A stretch of DNA of 64,000 nt. Origin: Tuctoria greenei. Taxonomy: Eukaryota; Streptophyta; Magnoliopsida; Poales; Poaceae. A program made the position numbers and the translations under genes. The notes below the pieces were generated by a model. It saw only the letters and a list, made by a program, of their open reading frames with translations, did not search any database and was not told where the DNA came from. Shown piece by piece: positions 40,819 through 52,887 of this stretch. The stretch's first letter is position 1. Every line of letters starts with the position of its first letter. Location of the stretch: the NCBI GenBank assembly GCA_036927565.1, contig JAYESD010000003.1, positions 96,147,591-96,211,590 of the forward strand, written 5' to 3'.

Positions 40819-42337
40819 TGTTGATGTTTGTGATATACCAATTTCATCCGTCAATATAACTCAATTATGTGAAGGAAATATTATTTCTTGCACACATCAC
40901 CTTTCTATTTAAGCTATTTTTACTTGTACTTGGAGAAATTGGTGCATGTAGGTATTTATACAAAAATGAAGTGAAACAAGAGGATGGATCCTATAAAATA
41001 TCATCCCAACAAATCAAGCATCGACATGTGGCACCACATGGATCAAATGGCCCACAAACAGAAGTATCCGAGGGCATCCAACAGTGTAGCACCCATATCA
41101 TGGAATAGGACCCACATGTCAGTCACCTGGAGGAAGAACTACCCGTTTGGAGCAAGGACCAGGTCGGATGACCCCCCTAGTCGGCCGACTAGTTCCTGGC
41201 GCCCAACACGGTCAAACAACACGAGGTGGCTCCTCTCGGCTTGAAGAAGTCATTGGTGACTGATTCGCGCGCTTTTGGTGGTGGGAATTGACCCTTCTCC
41301 ACCTATGAATAGGACCCCTCACCCCTCACTTCAACACAAACCACTTGACAATCATTCTATTGTATACACTAGTTCTCTTAGTCCTTAGTGGAGTTAGGCT
41401 ACGGAGAGGAGAGCCTCTAGTCCCAAGTCCAAGTTGGGAAGGTATGGCTCATGTATCTTTTCTTATATTTGTGATTTTATGCACAATAAAGATATTATCT
41501 TTAGTATTCTTTTATTCATATACTTGGATGAAGCGTTTCTTGTTCGATTGTGGATTCCATGTATGTGGTAGGAGTAGTCTTTATGATTATGCCATATCAC
41601 TCTTACTCTATCATCATAAACACTACAAATCCCCACTATAGTCTAATTAGTTATGATATGATCATGTTAATATGAATCACTTGTGCTATGTATCAACATT
41701 GGTTCAACGATGATTTAGTTCATTGCCTTAGGATGGTTTGTGTCTGGGATCTTAAGGTAATTACTTAATATGCTAGCATGGTGTTGGGATAGAAAGTAGC
41801 GTTGAATGTCTCATAGACTCACGGATTGAAGAGGTAGGCAGTAGATGATGACAGCCCTATCTGTCCTTTGTAATCCTCCACATTGGGCTATGCCACAGGC
41901 TCATGGCGGGAGTCGCCTAGTGTTGCTAGGGGTAAATCCGTGTACGATGTGTTGAACAACTTAGCATAAGTATTCACCATTAACATGCTCGTTAGTATCT
42001 ATCCTAGGCTATGTATATGTATATTAGAAGCATTGTAGGAGAAACTCCCCAATCCTTAGTCTAACCTCCATTAGGACTCATCTACCCTTTAGAATAGATT
42101 GCTTAGGTGTGTGTCACACTACCCATATATTATCCACTTACCCATCTCTTGATAATTGATTAGTATCTCATAGCTTGATCATAAGAGTAGTGTTTACTTT
42201 ACTTCATTGCCTTCCTTTGGGATAAATACGATACCCCTGGGAATACTCTTGGGTGAAATGCTACATGACAGTTTCCGTGCGCTTGCAGACCTCATCTCCT
42301 TCGAGAGATGATCTGTGACGTTAGTAGCCGTCTACCA
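40819..42337 (+). repeat. 5' LTR of G2
   Basis: Starts TGTTGATGTTTGTGATATAC (the usual TGTTGACGG end has drifted) and ends GCCGTCTACCA, seven bases before the primer site. The TATA position reads CTATGAATAGG at about 41304, so the box has lost its consensus against CTATAAATAGG in G1. Contains GGTCGG..TAGTCGGCCGACTAG at about 41162-41195. Confidence 0.88.
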
Positions 42338-42344
42338 GCATTTC

Positions 42345-42361
42345 TGGCACCATTGCCGGGG
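42345..42361 (+). other. Primer-binding site of G2, tRNA-Asp type
   Basis: TGGCACCATTGCCGGGG. The plant tRNA-Asp 3' end calls for TGGCGCCGTTGCCGGGG, so two bases differ, both G-to-A. Athila and related elements use this primer, which ties family G to that lineage. Confidence 0.85.
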
Positions 42362-45300
42362 ACGACAAAGGAAGTCAAGGATAGCTATCACTTGTTATTA
42401 AGCTATAGGTACTAGTAGTTATTAGACAGGATTACCCTTGTTTGTTTTCTCCTTTTGTGGTGAAAACAGGGTAGTGTTGGCTAACCCATTTCATGGGATG
42501 GCCAACGAGGACGCTAGCGCTCAACTGCAAGATGATTCATGGCGTACTTCAACAAATGTCCGCAAGGCAACACCATTGCCTCTTGCGAAACAATTTTAGC
42601 ATCCAATAGGAGCCAAAGACATCTATTACCAAGCTTGGGGGAGGCTCCAAGAGATCTTCTTGGTTTGCCTCCACCATAGGTTGAATGGTTGGCTCCTCAT
42701 CCAACATTCATGTCATGAGTTGGTCCACCAATCCATGACTACATTTGTGCCGAAGCTGAAGGAGTCCTATTCTCATTCACCATGGATGATAATATAGTCT
42801 CTACTCAAGTGGTGGATTGAAGAATGCTCTAGTCCCCTTAGCTTGGCATGCACACCACATAGCAACGTGGACATGCTGGCTACGGAACTACACCTCCCAC
42901 CAAAGTACCATGAAGACCAAACCAATGGAGGAGTGTTTGGATGATCCAAGCCATGGAGATTCACATGATTTGTGGAAATCCATGTCAACATGGAACACTT
43001 GGGGAATCATTTCCCTAAGACCCATGAGGATTCTTCCTTTCAAACACAACTCCAATGGCTATCACCTACGAGGAGGTCAAGGGTGAATCAACATCACCCA
43101 TGTAATCAAGGAGGCTATGGGGATTTCAAGGGATTTAAGTTCAACTAGACTACCATGAAGTATCTTGTCCATGGCCAAGCAAGAAATCAAGAGAATATTT
43201 ACATGAAGCTCTTGGGAAAGGACAAGAAACATAAAAAGCATTCAAGATCCAAGATATCCCACTATCACTTCTTGGGATTCCTACCCTTCGACCAAGCCCA
43301 TGCAACCTAGGGCAAATGAAATTGTGGATGAAGCGTTTCTTGTCTGAATGTGGAGTCCACATGTCATTATGCCCAAGGAAGTCTTTGATCAATGATCATA
43401 GTATGGGTAAACTCAAAGGAATATAATGAAGGTTGAAGTGACACCCATAAAAGAAGGACAAGCCTCACCATGCTCACAAGAGAATATCTTCCAGAGAGAA
43501 AAGCCGTCACTACATCAACAAGTCTTCATCAAGATGACGGAGAGGCTTAGCCACCATGTGGCCCACATGTCCGAATGGCATGCCAAAGGAGACTTGGCAT
43601 GTCAATTAAGAGAAGTTGTCCACATCTTCAACTCCGAAATTGGACAACAAATCATTGCACAAAACAAGAAGGAGGTAAGTCCCACTCATCGGACTTCAAA
43701 AATTTGATGAGTCCTTGCCAATAGGTTAATCGGTAGTTATCTCATATTTGATTTCCCAATTGCATATTTGAAATTCTCATCATTCTTTGCATTTGCATTT
43801 AGCATGTTTGAATTTTCACATTTGCAAGTTGGAAAGTAAAATTTCCAACCATCATAAAACTGAAATTTTGAATTAGGAAATAAATTTATTTCGATATGAA
43901 CCTTGGGTGTAACCACTTGAATTCATCTTCCTAATTCAAACAAAAAATATTTCCCTTAAATATTCATTGCATTTGCAAGTTGCTTCAAGTTGGGCAAAAC
44001 AATTTGACAAAGGGTACAACATGGTTTTTAGCTAAGATAACCCGTTTTCGAGTTGTTTTGTTTGTTCTTGATTTTAGTGCAGCCGGGGCAAAATTTGTGA
44101 AGAGGTTGGAATGCCCCATCGAGGGCATATCCCTCCATTGATCTTATTTTGAGTTCATGGTGGAGGAATAATAAAGATGGTGTCCCAATGGAGGAGCAAG
44201 ATGAAGCCCATTCAACTCCAACCTCAACTTGGCAGGAGACATTGAACATAAAAGCTACACCAAAACTCATGGTCGTGAGTTTCTCACACAACGACCTTCA
44301 GCCAATACTGCTCTTCAAATTGAGGTACAAGTTTAAAATTTTACGTCATTTGAATTACATTAGGATTGAATGATTTTTGCTTACATTGGGAAGGAAGGTT
44401 TACACCTTCTCATCATTCAATTCTTATGCATCCTCACGAGAGTAAGTATTGACATTACTCTTTTTTATTCTTCAAAAAGGAATGCCACTTTACATGGGAA
44501 TAAACAAGTACCTACAATTTCATAAGCATTGCTAAAAATGACAGACATTTTCTGCCTAGGTAATGCTTATGGAATGACTTAATGGTTGAATTGGTATGTA
44601 GCAACCTAGGAATAGTGATGACCATAATTTTGATTTGAAACTTATTCATGCATGGATCACTAAATTTCAAATTCCTAGGCAAGAAATAAAAAATGTTCAG
44701 GAGGATAAAATTGAGAATCTTGCTTGCCATGAACCACATGATAAATATTTGCTCTTGTAAAAAACTATGATGGTTAGAAATTTTACAAGATGAAGGGATC
44801 CATACAGTATATTTATATCACTCGCTTTGCTATGAGTAGGAGCTTTAGTAAATGTTCAAATTGATTGATCCATAAAGCCCCACTCCTATCAATGATTCAT
44901 ACATTGTTCATAAATACACTTGAAATTGGACCCAATGCATCTTTGGTCTTGTTCTTCCCCGTACGTACAAATGAAGATTCGGTTACCTAACCTGAAATTC
45001 ATTTGTACAAGTATCGGGAGCTAACCATCCCTCTCTATTATAGAGAAGAAGTTTGCAGGAGTGAAATAACTATGCAGGCATTCAAAGATCTGATTGTTGG
45101 AGACCCTAAGAGGATTCCATTTCAATATATCTTGGCCAAGGAGTAAATTAAGATGGTTGCTACCTATCAGAAATTAAGTCCGAAGGTCAACCATAACTAT
45201 ACGAGGCCAGATATTTGACATAGAAACCCTCCGTGAGCAACCAATGGGCTGCAACGAATATGTGAGAGCATTAGGCTCTCAACTATTCTAAGCACTCATT

Positions 45301-45448
45301 CAAGCTAAAGAGAATTGCCATCATCATTGGGTGTAAACTATTCCTTTGTGAATAAAAGGTATGATGCACCTTAACCAAGAAATGACAAGATCACATCCAA
45401 TGTATATTGGGTGCAAGTTGTTCCTATGTAGCTACAATGTATTTTATA
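42362..45448 (+). other. G2 internal noncoding region, 5' part
   Basis: No gag or pol homology. A 93-codon open frame at 43426-43707 (KVEVTPIKEGQASPCSQENI; HHVAHMSEWHAKGDLACQLR) has no recognised relatives and may be chance. The region includes the words GCTTGGGGGAGGCTCCAAG (42639) and ACCACTTGAATTC, then the segment shared with G1 from about 44087, and the first minisatellite unit at about 45367, where element A entered. Confidence 0.75.
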
Positions 45449-46315
45449 TGATGAGGACATCAACACCCTCAATACATCCACACCAACTCAGCTACTGGTT
45501 TCTGGTCCGATCACTCGCGCTCGTGCACGTCAACTAAACTATGAGGTGAACTCGTTCTTGGACTTATGTCCATCATATCTAGACCGTGGAACTACGTGCT
45601 TTCTTGTTTTGCTTAGGAACAATGGAGAGAAACCAATGGGAAGGGAATTCACGCGGACGGGATTTGGACAGCAGAACGACACCAACTTGTGACGGCCACC
45701 ACTACTTCATACGGACTCCGATATGGGCATTCAAGTACTTCCTGGAAAGATTATCAAGTCTACTTTCAAACGGATATGGCCTCATGTCCATATCTATTTG
45801 GAGTCGGCCGCAATTGTTATTTTAATACCAAGACGTTTTCTGTCCATGGTGCTGCATCACCAAAATTGGGCCCATGGCCCATGTATCGTTTGGAGTCCAT
45901 TAGGGACTCGTGATTAGGGTTTCTCACGACTCTAGGGAGGCAATAAATAGTAGCCGCCGCCCTCATTAGCTGGTGGGTTTTGTTTATTCGTAAGTTAGCT
46001 TTTGCTGCTTCCTTGTACATGCGCGTGTCGACTAGATCGCCTGTCTAATTGTATCCAGAACCCCGCATCAGATTGATTCAACTGATAAGTGCTTGTTCTT
46101 CTTGTTCTTGCATGTTCTTCGATTGTTTGCAGGAACAAAGGTCCTCGTGGTCAGTTTGATTGTTTTCCAGCAAGATCAATACAACTTCGGAGTCGGTGTA
46201 CCGATCGCTAAGGCGCATCATCGTGGGGACGGTGTAGTCGGATCGCCAACGTCTTCTCCTCCACAAATCAAACCCTCCTATTCTCATCAAAAGATTGGGA
46301 ACCAAGATCCTATCA
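45449..46315 (+). repeat. 5' LTR of element A
   Basis: Starts TGATGAGGACATC and ends CAAGATCCTATCA. Compared with the 3' LTR it has an extra stretch of about 18 bases near the start (AACACCCTCAATACATCC). TATA-like CAATAAATAG at about 45939. Includes the GATCACTCGCGCTCGTGCAC word that begins the coding-like part of these LTRs. Confidence 0.92.
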
Positions 46316-46317
46316 AG

Positions 46318-46330
46318 TGGTAATCAGAGC
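46318..46330 (+). other. Primer-binding site of element A
   Basis: TGGTAATCAGAGC: initiator-Met site TGGTATCAGAGC with one added A. Two bases from the LTR end. Confidence 0.82.
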
Positions 46331-46559
46331 AAGGTTAATCGGTGAGAGTGCTACCATTACTTTTCTTTCCGCTGTTATCATCCTATATTCCAGAAAAAGC
46401 CCAAAAAATACCAGATCTATTTTTTCCATTATTCCTAGACCATTGTGCCTTTTACTTTCTCTACTTAGTCAAGACTTGTTGAGTTCATGGTTGCTTTGAC
46501 GAGTCAAGTTGCTGGTCTTTAGTTTTGCACCACTAAAGTTTCGAGTTCGTGTCACATTC

Positions 46560-46790
46560 GGTCACATAGTTCGAGTCAGATTCGTAGTTTGAGTTTGAGT
46601 CGGATTACTAGTTTGAGTTTGAATCATATTGCTACTTCGAGTTTGAGTCGGATTGCTAGTTAGAGTTTGAGTTGGATTACGAGTTCAAATCAGATTGCTA
46701 CTTCGAGTTTGAGTCGGATTGCTAGTTCGAGTTCGAATCAGATTGCTACTTCGAGTTTGAGTCAGATTAGTAATTTGAGTTTGACAACAA
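46560..46790 (+). repeat. 24-bp minisatellite in element A leader, about nine units
   Basis: Units of the form TTCGAGTTTGAGTCGGATTGCTAG with variants (CAGATTGCTAC, GGATTACTAG, GAATCATATTGCTAC). The array lies in the untranslated leader between primer site and gag. Read in frame it would give Ser/Leu/Ile/Ala-rich octapeptides, but there is no evidence that it is translated. The matching leader of B (56110-56940) has only one GTTTCAAGTTTGTG-like word there and no array. Confidence 0.88.
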
Positions 46791-47333
46791 GAAAAAGGCA
46801 AGTGCAAAATCAAAAGCCGCACAAAAGCCACAAGCAATTAGAGAAGAAAAAAAAGGCAAGTGCAAGATCAAAAGCCGCATGTGCAAATTTTTTTCTAGGG
46901 TCTCCTGATTCCATCTAGAGAGAGTTTGGGTGACCACCCCAACAAAAGAAAAAACAAAAAAAAAAAGAAAAAAATTCAGATTGTTGTTTGGGGTGTTTTT
47001 GGTGACGACATTGGTGTCTCGGCTCGCGTCTCTAGTACGGTCTAGACTAAGATCAACATGGTACTGTCGTAGAACATTTATTCAGCTTGTTGTGATTAAC
47101 ATGGTGAAAGTTTGCTCCTTGTGCTAGTTCAGCCACCTAAAGCCATAGATTGACACCTGCTCTTGAAATGTTCATTACTTGCTGGTTGCCATCACCTTCT
47201 TGCTGAGCTTGGTAAGAACAGGTAAGAGCTTGATTGAACAGGTTGAGAGTGAGCGAGTTATCTCCACCAGCACCTTTGTAGCTAGGGATAACGTTACCCT
47301 TTCAGATTGGATTGTTCTTTTTTTCTACTAACC

Positions 47334-48500
47334 ATGGCAGGAGGAGCAAATACAAACAAAGATGTGAATTCACCTCGCACATGAGGAATTATACAACACT
47401 TCGAACGCCAAGTGCGGCTACGCACAGAAGCGCTTGATGAAAATTTTTGTGTTACCAGTGACCGTCTGGGTCAATTGGAAAATATGCAGATCGACACCAA
47501 CACCAAAATCAGCATGTTGGAGATTTCCATTCAAACATTGAACACCTCTATTGTAGCCATCCTGCAGCGTCTTGAGGAGAGGGATCAAGAACGCACCACG
47601 GATGGACAGGTGAGCAATGCTTCTAGTATTGTACATGACAATGAAGATGACTATTCTGCAGATACGAAGATTGAGGAAGATGAGGAAGCTAGGCCACGGC
47701 GCCAGCTACAACGCAACCGTCAAGGTATGGGTGGACATCGTCGGCGTGAGGTACGCAATCATGATGATACTTTTAACAAGACCAAATTTAAGATACCTCA
47801 TTTTGATGGTAAATATGACCCTGATGCATATATTACTTGGGAGATTTCTGTTGATCAAAAAATTACATGTCATGAGTTTCCTGAAACGCAAGAGTTAGAG
47901 CAGCCACTAGTGAGTTTACTGATTTTGCTTCTGTTTGGTGGATAGAACATGGCAAGAAAAATCCTAACAACATACTACAAACTTGGGATGCTTTGGAACG
48001 GCTCATGCGGGCTAGATTTGTTCCTTCTTACTATGCACGTGATCTGTTAAATAAGTTACAACAATTGAGACAGGGAGCTAAAAGTGTAGAAGAGTATTTT
48101 CAGGAATTACAAATGGGTATGTTGCGTTGTAATTTAGACGAGGATGAGGAACCAGCTATGGCTAGATTTTTGAGTGGTTTAAACCGTGAAATTCAGGACA
48201 TACTTGCTTATAAAGATTACAATAATGTTACCTGTTTGTTTCATCTTGCTTGTAAAGCTGAAAGGGAAGTGTAGGGATGACGAGCTAGCTCTAGAACTAA
48301 TATTTCTACAGGAAAGACTAGCTCATGGCAACCACACACGACTACTCCTTCGACTGGGCATGCTTCCCCGCCATCTTCTTCACCAAGTCGGGCAGCACCT
48401 TCTTCCTCCAGCAACAAGCCATGTGCTTCTTCCACTAGCTCAGCAGTAAAGACCACCCAAAAGTCCACTGAGAGTGCTTCTTCCGTAGCATCTACCGGAT
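47334..48500 (+). pseudogene. Element A gag
   Basis: Start codon at 47334 (CTAACCATGGCAG). The frame meets TGA at 47382 where D and B have CGA, then continues: GIIQHFERQVRLRTEALDEN, QIDTNTKISMLEISIQTLN (coiled-coil-like), an acidic stretch, RRQLQRNRQGMGGHRRRE, FKIPHFDGKYDPDAYITWE. A frameshift near 47900 is followed by MRARFVPSYYARDLLNKLQQ and LSGLNREIQDILAYKDY. TAG at 48272 replaces CAG of EVQG. A Ser/Thr-rich stretch leads to the zinc knuckle. Confidence 0.88.
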
Positions 48501-49670
48501 GATCTAGAGACGTTCAATGCCACAAGTGCAAGGGTTTTGCCAATGTGCAGCGTGATTGCCCAAGCAAACATGTTCTAACTGTTAAAGATGACGGTGAGTA
48601 CTCATCTGCTAGCAATTTTGATGACGATACATGTGTTTTGCTTGCAGCTGGCTATGCAGGTAGTGATGAACATCAAGAAGAGTATATTGGTGTAGAAGAT
48701 GTATTGTGCTATGATAGTCTCATTGTGCAGCGTGTGCTTAGTGCACAAATGGAGAAAGCGGAACAAAATCAAAGGCACACATTATTCCATACAAAGTGTG
48801 TCGTCAAAGAGCGATCTTGCCGCATGATCATTGATGGAGGTAGCTGCAACAACTTGGCCAGCAGTGACATGGTGACCAAGCTGGCACTAAGCACCAAACC
48901 GCATCCACATCCCTATTACATTCAATGGTTAAACAACAGCGGTAAGGCAAAAGGTAACTAGACTTGTGCAAATCAATTTTACTATTGGATCATATAAGGA
49001 TGTCGTTGAATGTGATGTTGTGCCTATGCAAGCTTGTAATATTCTGCTAGGAAGACCTTGGCAATTTGATAGAGATTCTATGCATCATGGTAGATCAAAT
49101 CAGTATTCTTTTCTTTACCACGATAAAAAAATTGTGTTGCATCCTATGTCTCCTGAAGCTTTGTGCAAGATGACGTTGCTAGAGCTAGGAAAACTAAATC
49201 TCAGGACCATGCTAACGTTGAGAACAATAACAATGCCAAATTTATGTTTGATAAGAAAAATGAGATATCTCTGAAGGGAAAATGCTTGTTTGCTACGAAA
49301 TCTGACATTAATGAACTGATTGCTTCCACCTCTGTTGCCTATGCTTTGGTATGCAAAGATGCTTTGATTTCCCTTTACGATATGCAACATTCTTTGCCTC
49401 CTGCTGTTGCTAACATTTTGCAGGAATATTCTGATGTGTTTCCAAGTGAAATACCACTAGGACTACCACTACTTCGACGGATTGAGCACCAGATTGACCT
49501 CATTCCCGGTGCTTCATTGCCCAACCGTGCACCATAAAGGACAAATCCAGAAGAAACAAAGGAGATTCAGCGCCAAGTAAAAGAACTACTCGACAAAGGT
49601 TATGTACGTGAGTGTCTTAGTCCTTGTGCTGTTCCAGTTATTATAGTACCTAAAAGGATGGATCATGGTG
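48501..49670 (+). pseudogene. Element A zinc knuckle, protease and linker to RT
   Basis: The knuckle at 48518-48559 reads CHKCKGFANVQRDC: the His of CCHC is Asn, so metal binding is probably lost (D has CLECKGFGHLQRDC). Protease follows, with IIDGGSCNNLASSDM (Asp codon about 48833), PHPHPYYIQWLNNSGK, then TAG at 48959 and a frame change to INFTIGSYKDVVECDVVPMQ and NILLGRPWQFDRDSM. The linker ends with YALVCKDALISLYDMQHSLP and IEHQIDLIPGASLPNRAP, the usual lead-in to RT. Confidence 0.87.
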
Positions 49671-49671
49671 T

Positions 49672-50790
49672 ATGTGTGTGGATTGTAGAGCAATCAACAA
49701 TATCACCATTCGATATCGTCATCCTATTCCATGCTTAGATGATATGCTTGATGAATTGAGTGGTGCCGTTGTGTTCTCAAAGGTTGGTTTGCGTAGTGGT
49801 TATCACCAAGTTTGCGTGAAACTAGGAGATGAATGGAAAACTGCTTTCAAAACTAAGTTCGGTTTATATGAGTGGTTAGTCATGCCTTTTGGGTTAACTA
49901 ATGCACCTAGCACCTTCATGAGATTAATGAACCAGGTTTTGCGTGCATTCATTGGAAAATTTGTTGTTGTGTATTTTGATGATATATTGATTTATAGCAA
50001 ATCCATGGATGAACATCTTGATCACTTACGTGCTGTTTTTAATGCTGTACGTGAGGCACGATTATTTGGTAATCTTGAGAAGTGCACCTTTTGCACGAAT
50101 CAAGTATCTTTCCTTGGCTATGTTGTTACTCCATAGGGAATTGAAGTTGATCAAGCTAAGGTAGAGGCTATTCAGGGGTGGTCTGTACCAAAGACCATCA
50201 CATAGGTGCAGAGCTTTCTAGGGCTGGCTGGGTTCTATCGTCGCTTTGTGAAGGATTTCAGCACCATTGTTGCTCCATTGAATGACCTTACAAAAGAGGG
50301 GGTGCCTTTTTCTTGGGGCACCTCACAAGATAACGCCTTTACCATACTGAAAGATAAATTGACGCATGCACCTCTTCTCCAACTTCCTGATTTTTCTATG
50401 ACTTTTGAGCTTGAATGTGATGCTAGTGGGATTGGATTGGGTGGTGTTTTGTTACAAGAAGGAAAACCTGTTGCATATTTTAGTGAGAAAATGAGTGGGT
50501 CTGTTCTGAATTATTCTACCTATGATAAGGAATTATATGCTCTTGTATGAACTTTAGAAACATGGCAACATTATTTGTGGCCCAAAGAATTTGTTATCCA
50601 TTCTGATCATGAATTACTAAAGCATATTAGGAGTCAAGGGAAACTGAACCGTAGGCATGCTAAGTGGATGAAACTTATTGAGTCTTTTCCTTATGTCATT
50701 AAACACAAAAAGGGAAAGGATAATGTTATTGCTGATGCTTGATCTAGATGTTATACTCTTCTATCTCAACTTGACTTTAAAATTTTTGGA
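49672..50790 (+). pseudogene. Element A reverse transcriptase and RNase H
   Basis: RT: MCVDCRAINNITIRYRHPIP, then KVGLRSGYHQV, where the first catalytic Asp codon is GGT (49786-49788, Gly). The YFDD box is intact (VVVYFDDILIYSKS). Stops at 50134 (CAG to TAG) and about 50203 (CAA/CAG to TAG). RNase H: LECDASGIGLGGVLLQEGKP and NYSTYDKELYALV, then TGA at 50548 for CGA, then FVIHSDHELLKHI and NVIADA. Loss of the polymerase Asp alone would inactivate it. Confidence 0.9.
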
Positions 50791-52038
50791 TTAGAAACGA
50801 TGAAAGATCAATATGAACATGATGCTGATTTCAAAGATGTATTGCTGAAATGTAAAGATGTTAAAACATTGAATAAATTTGTCCTCAATGATGGCTATGT
50901 GTTTAGAGCTAACAAGTTATGCATTCCAGCTAGCTCCGTTCGTTTGTTGTTGTTACAGCAAGCACATGGAGGCGGGCTGATGGGGCACTTTGGAGTGAAA
51001 AAGACGGAGGACATACTTGCTGGTCATTTTTTTTTGGCCAAGGATGAGGCGAGACGTGGAGCGCTTCATTGCTCTCTGCACGACATGTCAAAAAGCTAAG
51101 TCACGACTTAATCCACATGGTTTGTACATGCCTCTTCCTGTTCCTAGCATGCCTTGGGAGGATATTTCTATGGACTTTTTTTTAGGACTGCCTAGAACAA
51201 AGAAGGGGGGGTAGCATCTTGGTTGTCGTGGATAGATTTTCTAAAATGGCACACTTCATACCTTGTCATAAAAGTGATGATGCTACACATGTTGCTGATT
51301 TGTTTTTCCGAGATATTGTTAGGTTGCATGGTGTGCCAAACACAATAGTTTTAGATCATGATTCTAAGTTTCTTAGGCATTTTTGGAGAATGTTATGGGC
51401 AAAATTGGGGACTAAGCTTTTATTTTCAACTACTTGTCATCCCCAAACTGATGGTCAAACTAAGGTTGTGAATAGAAGTTTATCTACCATGCTTAGGGCT
51501 GTTTTGAAAAAGAACATAAAATGTGGGAAGAGTGTTTGCCTTATGTTGAGTTTGCTTAAAATCGTTCCCTACATTCTAGTACTAAGAAATGCCCTTTTGA
51601 GATTGTTTATGGATTTGTACCCCGTGCTCCTATTGATTTATTACATCTTCCTTCAATGGAATGAGTGAATTTTGATGCTAAACATCGTGCTGAATTGATC
51701 TTAAAATTGCATGAAACCACTAAGAAGAATATAGACTGCATGAATGCCAAGTATAAACTTGATGGTAGTAGGGGAAAGAAACCTATCACTTTTGAACCTG
51801 GTGATTTAGTTTGGTTACATTTGCAAAAGGATAGGTTTCCTAATTTGAGAAAGTCTAAATTGTTATCTCGAGCTGATGGTCCATTCAAAGTGTTAGAAAG
51901 GATTAATGATAATGCATATAAACTCAAGTTGCCTGCAGATTTTGGGGTTAGTCCCACATTTAACATTGCAGATTTGAAGCCATATTTGGGAGAAGATGAG
52001 CTTGAGTCGCAGACGACTCAAATGCAAGAAGGGGAGGA
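50791..52038 (+). pseudogene. Element A integrase
   Basis: Zinc-finger region HGGGLMGHFGVKKTEDI at about 50970, frameshift near 51030, then ERFIALCTTCQKAKSRLNPH, SMPWEDISMDFFLGLPRTKK (first catalytic Asp), frameshift near 51210, VVVDRFSKMAHFIPCHKSDD, TIVLDHDSKFLRHFW (second Asp region), and TDGQTKVVNRSLSTMLR, where the catalytic Glu is Lys (AAG, 51462-51464). The C-terminal part is in frame from 51668: FEPGDLVWLHLQKDRF, NDNAYKLKLPADFGVSPTFN, IADLKPYLGEDELESQ. The frame continues without a stop through the polypurine tract (EGEDDEDI) into the 3' LTR. No chromodomain is seen. Confidence 0.88.
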
Positions 52039-52887
52039 TGATGAGGACATCCACACCAACTCAGCTACCAGTTTCTGGTCCGATCACTCGCGCTCGTGCA
52101 CGTCAACTAACTATGAGGTGAACTCGTTCTTGGCCTTATGTCCATCTCATCTAGACCGTGGAACTACGTGCTTTCTTGTTTTGCTTAGGAACAATGGAGA
52201 GGAGTCAATGGGAAAGGAATTCAGGCGGACGGGATTTGGACAGCAGAACAGTACCAACTTGTGACGGCCACCACTACTTCATACAAACTCCGATCTGGGC
52301 CTTCAAGTACTTCCTGGAATGATTATCAAGTCTACTTTCAGACGGATCTGGCCTCATGTCCATATCTATTTGGAGTCGGCCGCAATTGTTATTTTAATAC
52401 CAAGATGTTTTCTGTCCATGGTGCTGCATCACCAAAATTGGGCCCATGGCCTATGTATCTTATGGAGTCCATTAGGGACTCGTGATTAGCGTTTCTATAG
52501 ACCCTAGGGAGGTAATAAATAGTAGCCGCCGCCCTCATTAGCTGGTGGATTTTGTTTATTCGCAAGTTAGCTTCTGCTGCTTCCTTGTACACGCGCGTGT
52601 CGACTAGATCGCCCGTCTACTTGTATCTAGAATTCCACTTCAGATTGATTCAACTGATAAGTGCTTGTTCTTCTTGTTCTTGTGTGTTGTTCGATTGCTT
52701 GCAAGAACGAAGGCCCTCGTGGTCAGGTTGATTGTGCGCCAGCAAGATCAATACAACTTTGGAGTCAGTGTACCGATCGCTAAGGCGCATCATCTTAAGG
52801 ACGGTGTAGTCGGATCACCAACATCTTCTCCTTCACAAATTGAACCCTCCTATTCTCATCGAAAGATCGGGAACCAAGATCCTATCA
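52039..52887 (+). repeat. 3' LTR of element A, overlapping the pol reading frame
   Basis: 849 bp, TGATGAGGACATCCACACC to CAAGATCCTATCA. The integrase frame stays open to 52264, 226 bp into the LTR. A one-base loss near 52110 relative to the 5' LTR (CAACTAACTATG against CAACTAAACTATG) shifts the conserved ITRARARQLNYEV reading. TATA-like TAATAAATAG at about 52511. Confidence 0.9.

Larger units (their letters stand above)
45449..52887 (+). mobile_element. Complete Ty3/Gypsy element A nested in G2
   Basis: 5' LTR 45449-46315 (867 bp), primer site 46318-46330, gag from 47334, zinc knuckle, protease, RT, RNase H, integrase, polypurine tract AAGAAGGGGAGGA (52026-52038), 3' LTR 52039-52887 (849 bp). 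Perfect target duplication TTATA (45444-45448 / 52888-52892) in the G2 minisatellite. It is related to D and B but a separate family: LTRs share the start TGATGAGGACATC and the GCGCTCGTGCACGT word, while most other LTR sequence differs. Coding capacity is lost through stops, frameshifts and active-site changes. Confidence 0.95.

Noticed and set aside
43426..43707. 93-codon frame in G2 as a gag protein
   Set aside because: No gag motif or zinc knuckle; not supported beyond being open.
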